Shown: positions 7,908 through 17,918, numbered from the stretch's first letter. The stretch: DNA of 64,000 nt from Azospirillum cavernae (GCF_003590795.1 NZ_QYUL01000002.1:1729001-1793000), one strand, 5' to 3'. Numbers and translations are program-made. Notes: generated by a model not told the origin, from the sequence alone.

Positions 7908-8537
7908 ATGCCACTCGACGCGGAAGACATCCCCGATTGGCGCGCCAAGCGGCGCGAGGAGATCCTCGCCGCCGCCACCACTCTGTTCGCCGGGCGGGAT
8001 TACGCCGACGTTCAGGTCGATGAGGTGGCCAAACGGGCGGGCGTCGGCAAGGCCACGCTCTATCGTTACTTCCCATCCAAGGAAGATTTGTATCTGGAAT
8101 CGTTGGAGCGGGCGCTGGGCGGGATGGAGGAGCGGCTCAACGCGCAGCCCGCGCCCGCCGCGACGGCGATCTCCCGCCTCAAAACCATGGTGTCAGCCCT
8201 GATCGACACGCTCAGCGAGCAGTTGTTAACCTTGAAGCTGATGGGCGGAGACCAGTCCGATCTGGCCGACCGAACCCGCCGCGTTTTGCGCCGCCGCAGC
8301 GCGCAAACCGCCGCGTCGCTGCGTCAGGTGCTGGAGGATGGGGTCGCCGCCGGGGAGTTCCGGCGGATCGACACCGACATCACGCCGCTTCTCATCATCG
8401 GCATGGTGCGCGGCGGCATCATGCTGGCGGGGGACCGCCCACGCGAGGCCCTGGAACGGGCCGTCCTTGATCTTGTTTTGACCGCCGCAACCACTCCGCC
8501 AGCCACCGCATCACACCCAGTCGGGAGCCAGACGTGA
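7908..8537 (+). CDS. TetR-family transcriptional regulator
   Basis: 209 residues. The N-terminal helix-turn-helix (about residues 15-60) has the TetR signature: REEILAAATTLFAGRDY and VDEVAKRAGVGKATLYRYFPSKEDLY. The C-terminal half is the variable effector-binding and dimerisation domain. It is the first gene of a tight operon with an RND pump, its stop overlapping the next GTG start, so it probably represses its own operon through the palindrome at 7843-7860. The inducer is unknown. Confidence 0.92.
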   Translation: MPLDAEDIPDWRAKRREEILAAATTLFAGRDYADVQVDEVAKRAGVGKATLYRYFPSKEDLYLESLERALGGMEERLNAQPAPAATAISRLKTMVSALIDTLSEQLLTLKLMGGDQSDLADRTRRVLRRRSAQTAASLRQVLEDGVAAGEFRRIDTDITPLLIIGMVRGGIMLAGDRPREALERAVLDLVLTAATTPPATASHPVGSQT

Positions 8538-9730
8538 CCACGAGACGAATCCTCATCCTGCTGCCGGTTCTGGCCGCTTTGGGCGCTGGAGGCGTCTGGT
8601 ACGCGCAAAAAAGCGGCGGGGAGCCGCAAACCGCCAAGGCGGCGGCCCCGCCCGCCTCGCGCGCCATCCCCGTCGTCACCAAACTGGTGGAGCTGCGCGC
8701 GGTTCCCGACCGCATCGGCACCATCGGGTCGGTGCAACCCATCGCCGCCATCGCCATCAAGGCGCGGGTCGACACGGTGGTGGAGGCCGTCCATTTCATC
8801 GAAGGGCAGGAGGTCAAGGCGGGCGACCCGCTCTTCACGCTCGACGCCCGCGCGTTGGATGCTCAGTTGCGCCAAGCCCAGGCCAATCTGGAACGCGACC
8901 GCGCCAATCTGGAGAAGGCGAAGGGCGACGTGCGGCGCTATGGCGAGTTGGTCCGCACCAACGCGATTTCCCGCACCCAGTATGACGCGGCTGTGGCCGT
9001 CGCCGACGCGCTGGAGGGCACGATCAAGGCCGATCTGGCCGCCATCGAGGCCGCCAAGGTGTCCTTGAGCTTCACCCGCATCACCGCGCCGATGGATGGC
9101 CGCACCGGCACCGCCAACGCCAAGACCGGCACGATGGTCCGCGCCGCCGACGCCACGCCGTTGGTGACGCTGACCCAGCTTCGCCCAATCAACGTGTCGT
9201 TCAGCGTGCCCGAACGCCATTTGCCGACGATCCGCCGCGCGATGGCCGATGGGGTTCTGAAGGTGACGGCGGGGTTGCCCGGCTCGACTCTAGCCCCCGC
9301 CGAAGGAACCTTGAGCTTCGTGGACAGCCAGGTCGATCAGCAGACCGGCACCATTCTGGTCAAGGGCGAGTTCCCCAACGCCGACACCCGGCTGTGGCCG
9401 GGCCAATTCGTGGACACCGTGCTGACGCTGCGGGTCGATCCCCAGGCGCTGACGGTTCCTGACGAGGCGGTGCAAACCGGCCAGCAGGGGCGCTTTGTTT
9501 ACGCGGTGAAGGCCGACGACACGGTGGAGGTTCGCCCGGTGACGGTCACGCGCAGCCAGGACGGCGTGACGGTGCTGGGCGGCGGCGTCGCCGCTGGTGA
9601 CCGGGTGGTCGTGGATGGCCAGTCACGCCTTTATCCCGGCGCCAAGGTGGTGGAGCGCGCGGCGGACAAACCCGCCGACGGGGCCAAGAAAAAGGCTGAG
9701 ACTCCCGCCGCCAGCGGAGGCGCGTCATGA
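8534..9730 (+). CDS. RND efflux membrane-fusion (periplasmic adaptor) protein
   Basis: 398 residues, starting at GTG 8534, which overlaps the TetR stop (GTGA). The N-terminal hydrophobic segment ILILLPVLAALGAGGVWYA anchors or exports it. The lipoyl/barrel-sandwich half-motifs (VEAVHFIEGQEVKAGDPLFTLD and SFTRITAPMDGRTG) flank a coiled-coil hairpin (about 115-170), followed by beta-barrel and membrane-proximal domains. It bridges the inner-membrane pump encoded next to an outer-membrane channel; no channel gene is present in the window. Confidence 0.93.
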   Translation: MTTRRILILLPVLAALGAGGVWYAQKSGGEPQTAKAAAPPASRAIPVVTKLVELRAVPDRIGTIGSVQPIAAIAIKARVDTVVEAVHFIEGQEVKAGDPLFTLDARALDAQLRQAQANLERDRANLEKAKGDVRRYGELVRTNAISRTQYDAAVAVADALEGTIKADLAAIEAAKVSLSFTRITAPMDGRTGTANAKTGTMVRAADATPLVTLTQLRPINVSFSVPERHLPTIRRAMADGVLKVTAGLPGSTLAPAEGTLSFVDSQVDQQTGTILVKGEFPNADTRLWPGQFVDTVLTLRVDPQALTVPDEAVQTGQQGRFVYAVKADDTVEVRPVTVTRSQDGVTVLGGGVAAGDRVVVDGQSRLYPGAKVVERAADKPADGAKKKAETPAASGGAS

Positions 9731-12700
9731 ACATTTCGGAGCTTTGCATCCGCCGTCCGGTGATGACCATCCTGCTGACGGCGGCGATGGTTCTGGGCGG
9801 TCTGGCGGCCTACCGGCAGCTTCCCACGGCGGCGTTGCCGCGCGTCGATTTCCCGGTGGTCAGCGTCTCGGCGGCCTTGCCCGGCGCCAGCCCGGAAACC
9901 ATGGCGGCCTCGGTCGCCAGCCCGTTGGAGCGGGAATTCTCCACCATCGCCGGCATCGACACGCTGACCTCGTCCAGCACGCTGGGCAACACGTCGATCA
10001 CCATCCAATTCGTGCTGGAGCGCGACATCGACGCGGCCGCCGCCGACGTGCAGGCGGCCATCGCCCGCACGCTGCGCCGCCTGCCCGCCGAAATGACGAC
10101 GCCGCCCAGCTACCGCAAGGTCAACCCGGCGGATCAGCCGATCCTGTTCATCTCGCTGAACTCGCCGACGCTGCAACTGTCGGCGCTGAACGACATCGCC
10201 GAAACCATCGTCCAGCCGAAGGTCGCCACGCTGCAAGGCGTCGCCCAGGTGCAGATCTACGGGTCGCAGAAATACGCGGTGCGGGTCCAGGTCGATCCCA
10301 ACGCGCTGGCGGTGCGCGGCATCGGCATCGACGAGTTGCAAAAGGCGATGACCGCCGCCAACGCCAACACGCCGGTCGGCACGCTGACCGGCAACCGTCA
10401 GCAATTGGTGATCGCGGCCAACCCGCAGCTTCCCAACGCCGCCGCCTTCCGCGACCTCATCATCGCCTACCGCAACAATGCGCCGGTGCGCGTCGGCGAC
10501 GTGGCGAAGGTCGAGGACAGCGTGGAGAACAACCGCACGGCCAGCTGGCTGAACGGCACCCGCACCATCATGCTGGCGATCCAACGCCAGCCCGACGCCA
10601 ACACGGTGGAGGTGGTGGACCGCGTGCGCGCCCTGATTCCGACCTTCCAGGCCCAGCTTCCGGCCTCCGCCGCCATCAAGATCGTCAACGACCGTTCTCT
10701 GTCGATCCGGCAGGCGGTGGAGGACGTCCAGTTCACCCTGGCGCTGACCATCGGGCTGGTGGTGATGGTGATCTTCCTGTTCTTGCGGCGGCTGTCGGCG
10801 ACGCTGATTCCGGCGCTGGCGGTGCCGATCTCGCTGATCGCCACGGCGGGCGGCATGCAGATGATGGGCTACTCCATCGACAACATCTCGCTGATGGCGC
10901 TGACGCTGGCGGTTGGTCTGGTGGTCGATGACGCCATCGTCATGATGGAAAACATCGTCCGTTACGTCGAAGAGGGGATGAAGCCGTTCGAGGCGGCGAT
11001 CAAAGGATCGCGCGAAATCGGCTTCACCATTCTGTCGATCACCCTGTCGCTGGTCGCCGTCTTCATCCCGATTTTGCTGATGGGCGGCGTGGTCGGGCGG
11101 TTGTTCCATGAGTTCGCCGTCGTCGTCACCATGTCCATCGCCGCGTCGGCCTTTGTGTCGCTGACGCTGACGCCGATGATGTGCTCCCGCTTCCTCACCC
11201 ACCATGAGCCGGGCGACGAAAATCTGTTCGGGCGGGTGCTGGAGGCTGGTTTCACTGCTGTGCTGAACGGCTACGCCGCGTCGTTGCGTTGGACGCTGCG
11301 GCACCGGCCCCTGATGGGGCTGCTGATGATCGGCACGGTGGTCGGCTCGGTCCTGCTGTTTCAGGCGGTGCCCAAGGGCTTTTTCCCAACGGAGGACATC
11401 GGCCAGATTCAGGTGACGACCGAAGCCTCCGCCGACATCGCCTTTCCGGCGATGGCCGCGTTGCAGCAGAAGGTCGCCGCGATCATGCAGGCTCACCCGG
11501 CGGTGGCCGACGTCACCTCGTCCGTTGGGGTCGGCGGCAGCACCGGCAACCAGGGCCGCATGTTCCTGGTGCTGAAACCGCGCGAGGAACGCCCCCCCGC
11601 GCCGGAGGTGATCCAGCAGCTTCGCCGTCAGGTGAACGGCATCCCCGGCATGGCGGTCTACATGCAGCCGGTGCAGAATCTGCGCATCGGCGGGCGGGCG
11701 TCCAAGAGCCTCTACCAATACACCATCCAGGCGTTGGATCTGGACGAGCTGTATCAATGGTCGGGCAAGCTGGAAGGCACCCTGCGCGGCATGGGCAAGC
11801 TTCAGGATGTGACCAGCGACCTTCAACTCAACAACCCGCAGGCCTTTGTCCGCATCGACCGCGAAAAGGCGGCGACCTTGGGCATCGGCGTCGATCTGGT
11901 GCGCTCCACCCTCTACAGCGCCTTTGGTCAGCGGCAGGTGTCCACCATCTACACCCCCAGCAACGATTATCAGGTGTTGATCGAGCTGGAGCCGAAATAC
12001 CAGCAGGACGACAACGCCCTGTCGCGCATCTATGTGCGCTCCACGTCCGGCAAGCTGGTGCCGCTCGACGCCTTCGCGCGGGTGGAGCGGACCGCCGGGC
12101 CGCTGGCGGTCAACCACCAGGGCCAGTTGCCCGCCGTCACCCTGTCCTTCAACCTTGCCCCCGGCGTGTCGCTGGGCGAGGCGGTGGAGCTGATCCGGGG
12201 GGCCGAGCGCGATCTGGGCCTGCCCGCCACCGTCACCACCGGCTTCGCCGGAACCGCCCAGGTGTTCCAGGACGCCCAGGCGGGGCAGGCGCTGTTGCTG
12301 GGCGCGGCGGTGCTGGTGATCTACATCGTGTTGGGCGTGTTGTATGAAAGCTTCGTCCACCCGCTGACCATTTTGTCGGGTCTGCCGTCGGCGGCGATTG
12401 GCGCGCTGGCCACCTTGCTGGTGTTCGGTCAGGAGCTGAGCGTCATCGCCATCATCGGCATTCTGATGCTGATCGGCATCGTGAAGAAAAACGCCATCAT
12501 GATGATCGATTTCGCAGTCGACGCGCGGCGTGGCGGCATGTCGGCGCGCGACGCCATCGAACAGGCCTGCGTCCTGCGCTTCCGCCCGATCATCATGACG
12601 ACGATGGCGGCGATCATGGGGACGCTGCCCATCGCCATCGCCCATGGCGCGGCGGCGGAACTGCGGCAACCGCTGGGTCTGGCGGTGGTCGGCGGCCTGT

Positions 12701-12843
12701 GCGTGTCGCAGGTGCTGACGCTCTACATCACGCCGACGCTGTATCTTTACATGGAGGATTTGGGCAACGCCATTGATCGCCTGATCCATGGCCGCCCGGC
12801 GGCGGCGACTCCGCACGGTTCGGCGACGGCGGACGGCGATTGA
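9727..12843 (+). CDS. RND-family efflux pump permease (AcrB/MdtB-like)
   Basis: 1038 residues, the full length for the hydrophobe/amphiphile efflux family. It opens with MNISELCIRRPVMTILLTAA (TM1), has the large porter loops, and carries the TM4 motif VGLVVDDAIVMMENIVR with the proton-relay Asp pair, plus IGIVKKNAIMMIDFAV in TM10. Start ATG overlaps the adaptor stop. With the TetR gene and adaptor it makes a three-gene operon for export of drugs or other amphiphiles; the substrate is unknown. Confidence 0.94.
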   Translation: MNISELCIRRPVMTILLTAAMVLGGLAAYRQLPTAALPRVDFPVVSVSAALPGASPETMAASVASPLEREFSTIAGIDTLTSSSTLGNTSITIQFVLERDIDAAAADVQAAIARTLRRLPAEMTTPPSYRKVNPADQPILFISLNSPTLQLSALNDIAETIVQPKVATLQGVAQVQIYGSQKYAVRVQVDPNALAVRGIGIDELQKAMTAANANTPVGTLTGNRQQLVIAANPQLPNAAAFRDLIIAYRNNAPVRVGDVAKVEDSVENNRTASWLNGTRTIMLAIQRQPDANTVEVVDRVRALIPTFQAQLPASAAIKIVNDRSLSIRQAVEDVQFTLALTIGLVVMVIFLFLRRLSATLIPALAVPISLIATAGGMQMMGYSIDNISLMALTLAVGLVVDDAIVMMENIVRYVEEGMKPFEAAIKGSREIGFTILSITLSLVAVFIPILLMGGVVGRLFHEFAVVVTMSIAASAFVSLTLTPMMCSRFLTHHEPGDENLFGRVLEAGFTAVLNGYAASLRWTLRHRPLMGLLMIGTVVGSVLLFQAVPKGFFPTEDIGQIQVTTEASADIAFPAMAALQQKVAAIMQAHPAVADVTSSVGVGGSTGNQGRMFLVLKPREERPPAPEVIQQLRRQVNGIPGMAVYMQPVQNLRIGGRASKSLYQYTIQALDLDELYQWSGKLEGTLRGMGKLQDVTSDLQLNNPQAFVRIDREKAATLGIGVDLVRSTLYSAFGQRQVSTIYTPSNDYQVLIELEPKYQQDDNALSRIYVRSTSGKLVPLDAFARVERTAGPLAVNHQGQLPAVTLSFNLAPGVSLGEAVELIRGAERDLGLPATVTTGFAGTAQVFQDAQAGQALLLGAAVLVIYIVLGVLYESFVHPLTILSGLPSAAIGALATLLVFGQELSVIAIIGILMLIGIVKKNAIMMIDFAVDARRGGMSARDAIEQACVLRFRPIIMTTMAAIMGTLPIAIAHGAAAELRQPLGLAVVGGLCVSQVLTLYITPTLYLYMEDLGNAIDRLIHGRPAAATPHGSATADGD

Positions 12844-12877
12844 GTCGGGGTTGATGTTTGGAAGGGTGTGTTTGGAG

Positions 12878-12896
12878 CGGCGACCGTTGGTCGCCG
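12878..12896 (+). terminator. Hairpin after the RND operon
   Basis: 8-bp stem 12878-12885/12889-12896 with a 3-nt loop, 35 bp past the stop, followed by gtttccgtttcc. It probably ends the efflux operon. Confidence 0.55.
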
Positions 12897-12927
12897 TTTC
12901 CGTTTCCGCCGCGCCTTTTACACCCTT

Positions 12928-13446
12928 TTACACCGCGATCTGCGTGACCAGCGGCGTGTTCACCCCGGCGTCGGCCCGGCGGTAGGCGTCGATGGCGTCG
13001 GTCCAGGGTTCGATGTGCAACCCCTGACCGACGACTTCCTGGTGCAGGCTTTGGGTGATGAAACCGGCGTTGGGCAGTGCGGTCTGCGGGGTGGGGCCGG
13101 GAGACACCGGGCCGTTGGCCGCGCTGGCGCCGCCGCCGATGGCGAAGCCGCTCGACGCGCCGCCGGTGGATCGGCTGGCGGCGCGAGTCTCATCGGTTCC
13201 GGTCTGACCGCTGCGGCGCAGCGCCTCGTCGGTCGCCTCCAGCGGTTGGTCGGAGGAGGAGCGTTTGCGCTCATCCTCGCCGGGGACGCGGCGGATCGGT
13301 TGGACCGCCGGGGCGTCGCTCGCCAACATCTGCCGCAGCTTCGCCAGCCCGGAGGGGCTTTGCGCGCTCGATGGCGATGGCAGGGCGAGGAGCGTGGACA
13401 AGGGCGGTCGGGTCCGTTGGCTGGAGATGTCTGATTCTTGACTCAC
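12928..13446 (-). CDS. Hypothetical protein, low complexity with conserved-looking C-terminus
   Basis: 172 residues from GTG 13446 (GGTAGG just upstream). The first 120 residues are Ser/Pro/Ala-rich and probably disordered. The last 45 (GFITQSLHQEVVGQGLHIEPW onward, including TDAIDAYRRAD) look ordered and amphipathic. I do not recognise the family. It converges on the RND operon and is divergent from the histidine kinase, with about 180 bp of AT-richer DNA between that should contain both promoters. Coding status is supported by position and composition, not by homology. Confidence 0.5.
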   Translation of the reverse strand: MSQESDISSQRTRPPLSTLLALPSPSSAQSPSGLAKLRQMLASDAPAVQPIRRVPGEDERKRSSSDQPLEATDEALRRSGQTGTDETRAASRSTGGASSGFAIGGGASAANGPVSPGPTPQTALPNAGFITQSLHQEVVGQGLHIEPWTDAIDAYRRADAGVNTPLVTQIAV

Positions 13447-13625
13447 AACAGCCTACCAACGCAAGAGTTCCCAATTTATTAAAATACCGGACAAATGTCT
13501 TTGATGTGCAATACGAACAATTTCGCCGTTTCGCCCCATGCTCCGCCTCTCGGCAGGAGCGGTTGAGCCTGCTACACTGCAACCGTCGCGACGCCTTTCC
13601 GACCCCATCAACGGCGTGTGGTCCC

Positions 13626-15581
13626 TTGCTCTTGCCCGCTTCTGCCCGATCGGCGCCTTCGCTGGATGATGCTCAGAACCGCTTGTCGGTCCTGTTGGAG
13701 CATATGGATGAGGGCGTTGTCATGGTCGCCGCCGACCTGACGATTTTGGCGCTCAACGGGCCGTTGCTGGATTTGTATGGGCTGCCGCCGAACAGCGTGG
13801 CGGTTAGGGATTTTTTTGATTTTCTTCAGTGTCTGGCCGAGCGCGGGGAGTTTGGCCCGGGCGACACCGCCGCGATTGTCGCCGAGCAGTTGGAACTCGC
13901 CCGTTGCGCTGACCGCGCCCGGCACGAACACCGGCGCCCGGACGGTCGAATCCTGGAAATACGCACGCGCGCGCTGCCGGGGGGCGGCTTTGTCCGCACC
14001 CACATCGACATCACCGAGCGCAAGCGTGGTGAGGACGAGTTGGCCGACAAACGGGAAACCTTGCGGCTGATTCTCGACAATATTGGCCAGGGTTTTATCT
14101 TGTATGACCGGGATCTCCGGTCGATCATGTACAATAAAAAATTGCTGGAACTTACGGATGTTCCTGAACATTTGGCGAAAAATTTCAAGACGATGGAGGA
14201 GAGTACTCGTTTTCAGCTTGAAAGTGGCAGGCTTTTTCTTCCGGCGGACGCGCCAGATTTTGGCGATGACATCGACGCAAAGCTCAAATACGTGCTGGAC
14301 AGGACGGCCCGTCCGAATCGCGAGTGCATTTATGTCCGCCCCCAGCATGATGGCCGCATCCTGGAGGTTCGCGTCGTTCCGCAGCCGGACGGCGGGCAAC
14401 TCCGCACCTTCACCGACATCACCAAATGGGTGAACGCCGATCAGGCGGTGCGCCAAAGCCGGGAAATTCTGACCGGCGTGATCGATTCGATGCCCGCGCT
14501 GATTGATGTGCGGGATCGCGACGGCGTCATTCTGCTGACCAATCGGTCTTTCCGCGAGATCCACGGCGCCTCGCCAACGGTTCCCGACCGTGGCCCGACG
14601 GCGGATCGGGCCGAGAGCCTGAATCGTTTGGTGATCGAAAGTGGCCAGGGCGTTCCCTTTTTCGAGGAAAGCGGCCAAGACGCCAAGGGACGGCGGCGTG
14701 ATTGGCTGACCACCAAAATGCCCCTGACTGACGAAGCGGGGGAGGTCACGCACATCGTCACCGTCGCGCTGGACGTCACCGCGCGCAAGCGGGCGGAGGA
14801 GGAGTTGCGCGACGCGCAAGCCAGCCTGATTCAGGCGGAAAAGATGGCGTCACTGGCGCAATTGGTCGCCGGGGTGGCGCATGAGGTGAACACCCCCATC
14901 GGCGTGACCCTGACCGCGATTTCCCATCTGGACGAGGAGGTGGTCAAGATTCGCGCGCTGTTCGACGCCAACCGGGTGAAGCGCAGCGATTTCCAAGGGT
15001 TTCTGGATGTCGCCTGGGAAACCACCCGGATGATTCTGTCGAACATCGAACGGGCCGCCAATTTGATCCAAAGCTTCAAGCAGGTGGCGGTCGATCAGGC
15101 CAGCGGTGAACAGCGGGTCTTCGATCTCGCCGCCTATGTGGATGAGGTGCTGCTCAGCCTGCAACCGCGCCTGCGCAAGACCAAGGTCACGGTGACGACT
15201 GACATTCCGCCCGGCCTGGAGATCGACGGCCACCCCGGTTCCTTCGCGCAGGTGCTGTCCAATCTGATCATCAACGCCCTGGTTCACGCCTATGACGAGG
15301 GGCAGGAGGGGCGCATCCTCTTGATCGCCGAGGAAGCGTCGGCGGGTTGGGTGACGATGCGCTACAGCGACGACGGCAAGGGCATTCCGCCCGACATCCG
15401 CAACCGCGTCTTCGATCCCTTCTTCACCACCAAGCGCGGGTTGGGGGCCAGTGGGTTGGGCCTGAGCATCTGCGCCAACATCATGGCGACGACGATGAAG
15501 GGATCCATCGCGCTGGACAGCGCGGACGGGCCGGGCACCCGCTTCCTGCTGCGCTTTCCCATGTGGGTCAAAGACGCCTGA
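13626..15581 (+). CDS. Orphan hybrid-less PAS histidine kinase
   Basis: About 651 residues from TTG 13626; the start is uncertain (GTG 13506 and ATG 13704 are alternatives, none with a good RBS). Two PAS_7-like domains (LLEHMDEGVVMV and ILDNIGQGFILYDRD), a third PAS (VIDSMPALIDVRDRDG), then the phosphoacceptor box VAGVAHEVNTPIG, N box NLIINALVHAY, G1 DDGKGIP and G2 GASGLGLSI. No transmembrane segment, so it is a soluble kinase sensing an intracellular signal. No response regulator lies next to it. Confidence 0.88.
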   Translation: MLLPASARSAPSLDDAQNRLSVLLEHMDEGVVMVAADLTILALNGPLLDLYGLPPNSVAVRDFFDFLQCLAERGEFGPGDTAAIVAEQLELARCADRARHEHRRPDGRILEIRTRALPGGGFVRTHIDITERKRGEDELADKRETLRLILDNIGQGFILYDRDLRSIMYNKKLLELTDVPEHLAKNFKTMEESTRFQLESGRLFLPADAPDFGDDIDAKLKYVLDRTARPNRECIYVRPQHDGRILEVRVVPQPDGGQLRTFTDITKWVNADQAVRQSREILTGVIDSMPALIDVRDRDGVILLTNRSFREIHGASPTVPDRGPTADRAESLNRLVIESGQGVPFFEESGQDAKGRRRDWLTTKMPLTDEAGEVTHIVTVALDVTARKRAEEELRDAQASLIQAEKMASLAQLVAGVAHEVNTPIGVTLTAISHLDEEVVKIRALFDANRVKRSDFQGFLDVAWETTRMILSNIERAANLIQSFKQVAVDQASGEQRVFDLAAYVDEVLLSLQPRLRKTKVTVTTDIPPGLEIDGHPGSFAQVLSNLIINALVHAYDEGQEGRILLIAEEASAGWVTMRYSDDGKGIPPDIRNRVFDPFFTTKRGLGASGLGLSICANIMATTMKGSIALDSADGPGTRFLLRFPMWVKDA

Positions 15582-15612
15582 CGCCGCCGGTCGTTGAACA
15601 ACCGGCGGCGTC
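15580..15612. terminator. Convergent terminator between kinase and hydroxyproline genes
   Basis: 12-bp stem 15580-15591/15601-15612 with a 9-nt loop. It overlaps the kinase stop codon and lies 30 bp beyond the epimerase stop on the other strand, so it can serve both. Confidence 0.7.
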
Positions 15613-15642
15613 TTGGGCGTTCAGTCTTGTGGGGCGCTTGGC

Positions 15643-16656
15643 TCAGGGGACGTCGGCGACCTGAAAGCCCTTCCAATAGGGATCGCGGTCATCGACGAAA
15701 ATCGTGTTGTAGCCGGTGACGCGCGCCCAGCCTTCAATCGACGGGATGATCGCCGGAAGGCCGCCGGCCTCGGTGGTTCCCTCGACCCGCCCGATGAATT
15801 TGGACGCGATGATGCTTTCGTGGACGAAATCCTCGCCCTGTTTCAGACGGCCCAGCGCGTGCAACTGCGCCATCCGCGCCGAGGTGCCGGTGCCGCAGGG
15901 GGAACGGTCGATGGCCTTGTCGCCATAGAACACGGCGTTGCGGGCCGAACCGTCGGGCGTCGTCGGCTTGCCGGTCCACAGCACATGAGTCAAGCGGTTC
16001 AGCGCCGGGTTGGTCGGGTGGACGATGCTGTGCCGGGCGTTGAAGGCGGCGCGCAGCTTGGGCGAATAATCGAGGATTTGCGAGGGTTGCAGATCGGCGA
16101 GATCGGCGTAACCGGCTTGCGGTTCGACAATCGCGTAGAAATTCCCGCCAAAGGCGACGTCCACCGTGATCGGCCCCAGGCCGGGAACCTCGACCTCATA
16201 GCCCCGACCCAGCAGGAAGGAGGGAACGTTGGTCAGCCGAACGCTGTCCACATAGGGGCCGTTCTGGATGTAACGCGCCTCCACCAGCCCCGCCGGGGTG
16301 TCGAGCCGCAGCAGCCCCGGCGTCTTCGGCGTCACCAGCCCATGTTCGATGATGGTGGTGACGGTGCCGATGGTTCCATGGCCGCACATCGGCAGGCAGC
16401 CGGAGGTTTCGATGAACAGGATGCCGACGTCGCAATCCTCCCGCGTCGGCGGGTAGAGGATGGAGCCGGACATCATGTCGTGGCCGCGCGGCTCGAACAT
16501 CAAGGACAGGCGAATCCAGTCATGGTCGGCCAGAAACTCCTGGCGGCGCTCGAACATGGTGGCGCCCTTCAGCATGGGGACGCTGCCGCCGGTGACGACG
16601 CGCACCGGGTTGCCGCAGGTGTGACCGTCGATGCAAAAGAAGCTGTGGCGGGCCAT
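15643..16656 (-). CDS. 4-hydroxyproline 2-epimerase (proline racemase family)
   Basis: 337 residues from ATG 16656 (GAAGAGG about 10 nt upstream); the frame is open beyond it, but that part overlaps the preceding gene. Converts trans-4-hydroxy-L-proline to cis-4-hydroxy-D-proline in the cytosol by a two-base mechanism. Both catalytic cysteines are present: MCGHGTIG and SPCGTGTSA. The opening FFCIDGHTCGNPVRVV is typical of the family. Its neighbours (D-hydroxyproline dehydrogenase and DHDPS-family deaminase) fix the substrate as hydroxyproline rather than proline. It starts 14 bp after the dehydrogenase stop. Confidence 0.92.
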   Translation of the reverse strand: MARHSFFCIDGHTCGNPVRVVTGGSVPMLKGATMFERRQEFLADHDWIRLSLMFEPRGHDMMSGSILYPPTREDCDVGILFIETSGCLPMCGHGTIGTVTTIIEHGLVTPKTPGLLRLDTPAGLVEARYIQNGPYVDSVRLTNVPSFLLGRGYEVEVPGLGPITVDVAFGGNFYAIVEPQAGYADLADLQPSQILDYSPKLRAAFNARHSIVHPTNPALNRLTHVLWTGKPTTPDGSARNAVFYGDKAIDRSPCGTGTSARMAQLHALGRLKQGEDFVHESIIASKFIGRVEGTTEAGGLPAIIPSIEGWARVTGYNTIFVDDRDPYWKGFQVADVP

Positions 16657-16670
16657 GGCGAAATGCCTCT

Positions 16671-17918
16671 TCAGAAGCGGGTGGGGGCGTAGGGGGCGAG
16701 CGGCAGGGCGGGGCTTTTCCCGTCGATCAGCGCGGCGACCAGCTCGGCGGTGACGGCGGCCTGGGTCAGCCCGTAATGGCCATGGCCAAAGGCGTGGATG
16801 ACGGCGGGCAGGCGGGAGGCCGGGCCGATCACCGGCAGGCTGTCGGGAATCGACGGGCGGAAGCACAGCCGCCGCACCCCCTCCACCGCGCCCAACTCCG
16901 GCAGGAAACGGCGCAGCTTGCCCAGCAGCGCGTCCACCCGCGCGTAATTCGGCGGGGCGTCCAGCCCGGCGAACTCCACCGCGCCGCCGATGCGGTCGCC
17001 GCTGTCGAGCGGGGAGGTGACGAAGCCATGCCCCTCATACATCACCGGGCGGCTCAGGCCGAGCGCGCCGGGCGCGGTGGTGACGTTGTAGCCGCGTTCG
17101 GTGTCGAGCGGCACGGCGTCGCCGACCATCGCCGCCAGCGGCTTCGACCAGGCGCCCAGCGCCAGAACCGCGCGATCCGCCGTGATCGACACCCCGCCGT
17201 CGCACCGCGCGGTCACGCGGCCCGCCGCGTCCTCAAAGCCCTGGATCTGCGCGTTCACCAGCCGGGCGCCGCGCTCCAGCGCCATTTTGCCCAGCGTTTC
17301 GGTCAACAGCGCCGGGTCGGCGACGTGCGGGCCATCGGGGTAGAGCGCCCCGCCGACGATGGTTCCCGCCGCCGCCGCGCGGGCGAAGGCCGGTTCCAGC
17401 GCGGCGACCTGCGCGGCGGACAGGATGTCCACTGACACGCCGAAGCCGCGTTGCCGTTCGGCCAAGGCCGGGAAACGGGCGAAGGCGGCGGGATCGGTCC
17501 ACACCGACAATTGCCCGCGCGGGCGCAGCAGCCCGCCGAGATCCAGCGCGTCGAGCCGCCGCCGCCACGCGGGCAACGAGGCCCCGTTCAGCGCGGCGAT
17601 GGCCAGAGTCGATGCCTCGATCCGTCGCGGGGTGGAGGAGGCGGCGAAACGCAGCATCCAGGGCAGGATGCGGGGCGCGTAGGACGGGCGGATGGTCAAC
17701 GGCCCCAGCGGGTCGGCCAGCCAGCGCGGCAGATTGCGCCACGCCTTCGGCCCGGCCAGCGGCAGGATGTCGTTGTGGGCGATCCAACCGGCGTTGCGCC
17801 CCGACGCCTCCGCGCCAAAGCCGGTTCGGTCGAGGATCGTCACCGCATGGCCGTTGTCGAGCAGCGCGTGTGCGGCGGCCACCCCGATGATCCCCCCGCC
17901 AACGACCAGGATGTGCAT
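16671..17918 (-). CDS. FAD-dependent D-amino-acid (cis-4-hydroxy-D-proline) dehydrogenase
   Basis: 415 residues, DadA-type fold. The N-terminal Rossmann motif VVGGGIIGVAAAHALLDNGH binds FAD, and a C-terminal GHGHYGLTQAAVTAELV segment closes the FAD site. In hydroxyproline pathways this class oxidises cis-4-hydroxy-D-proline to 1-pyrroline-4-hydroxy-2-carboxylate. It lies between the epimerase and the deaminase on the same strand. The assignment to hydroxyproline is from context; other D-amino acids remain possible. Confidence 0.87.
   Translation of the reverse strand: MHILVVGGGIIGVAAAHALLDNGHAVTILDRTGFGAEASGRNAGWIAHNDILPLAGPKAWRNLPRWLADPLGPLTIRPSYAPRILPWMLRFAASSTPRRIEASTLAIAALNGASLPAWRRRLDALDLGGLLRPRGQLSVWTDPAAFARFPALAERQRGFGVSVDILSAAQVAALEPAFARAAAAGTIVGGALYPDGPHVADPALLTETLGKMALERGARLVNAQIQGFEDAAGRVTARCDGGVSITADRAVLALGAWSKPLAAMVGDAVPLDTERGYNVTTAPGALGLSRPVMYEGHGFVTSPLDSGDRIGGAVEFAGLDAPPNYARVDALLGKLRRFLPELGAVEGVRRLCFRPSIPDSLPVIGPASRLPAVIHAFGHGHYGLTQAAVTAELVAALIDGKSPALPLAPYAPTRF

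Noticed and set aside
9631-12816. 1061-codon open frame antisense to the RND pump
   Set aside because: His/Arg/Gln-rich translation typical of the reverse strand of GC-rich genes, no RBS and no family features; the opposite strand is clearly the efflux pump.
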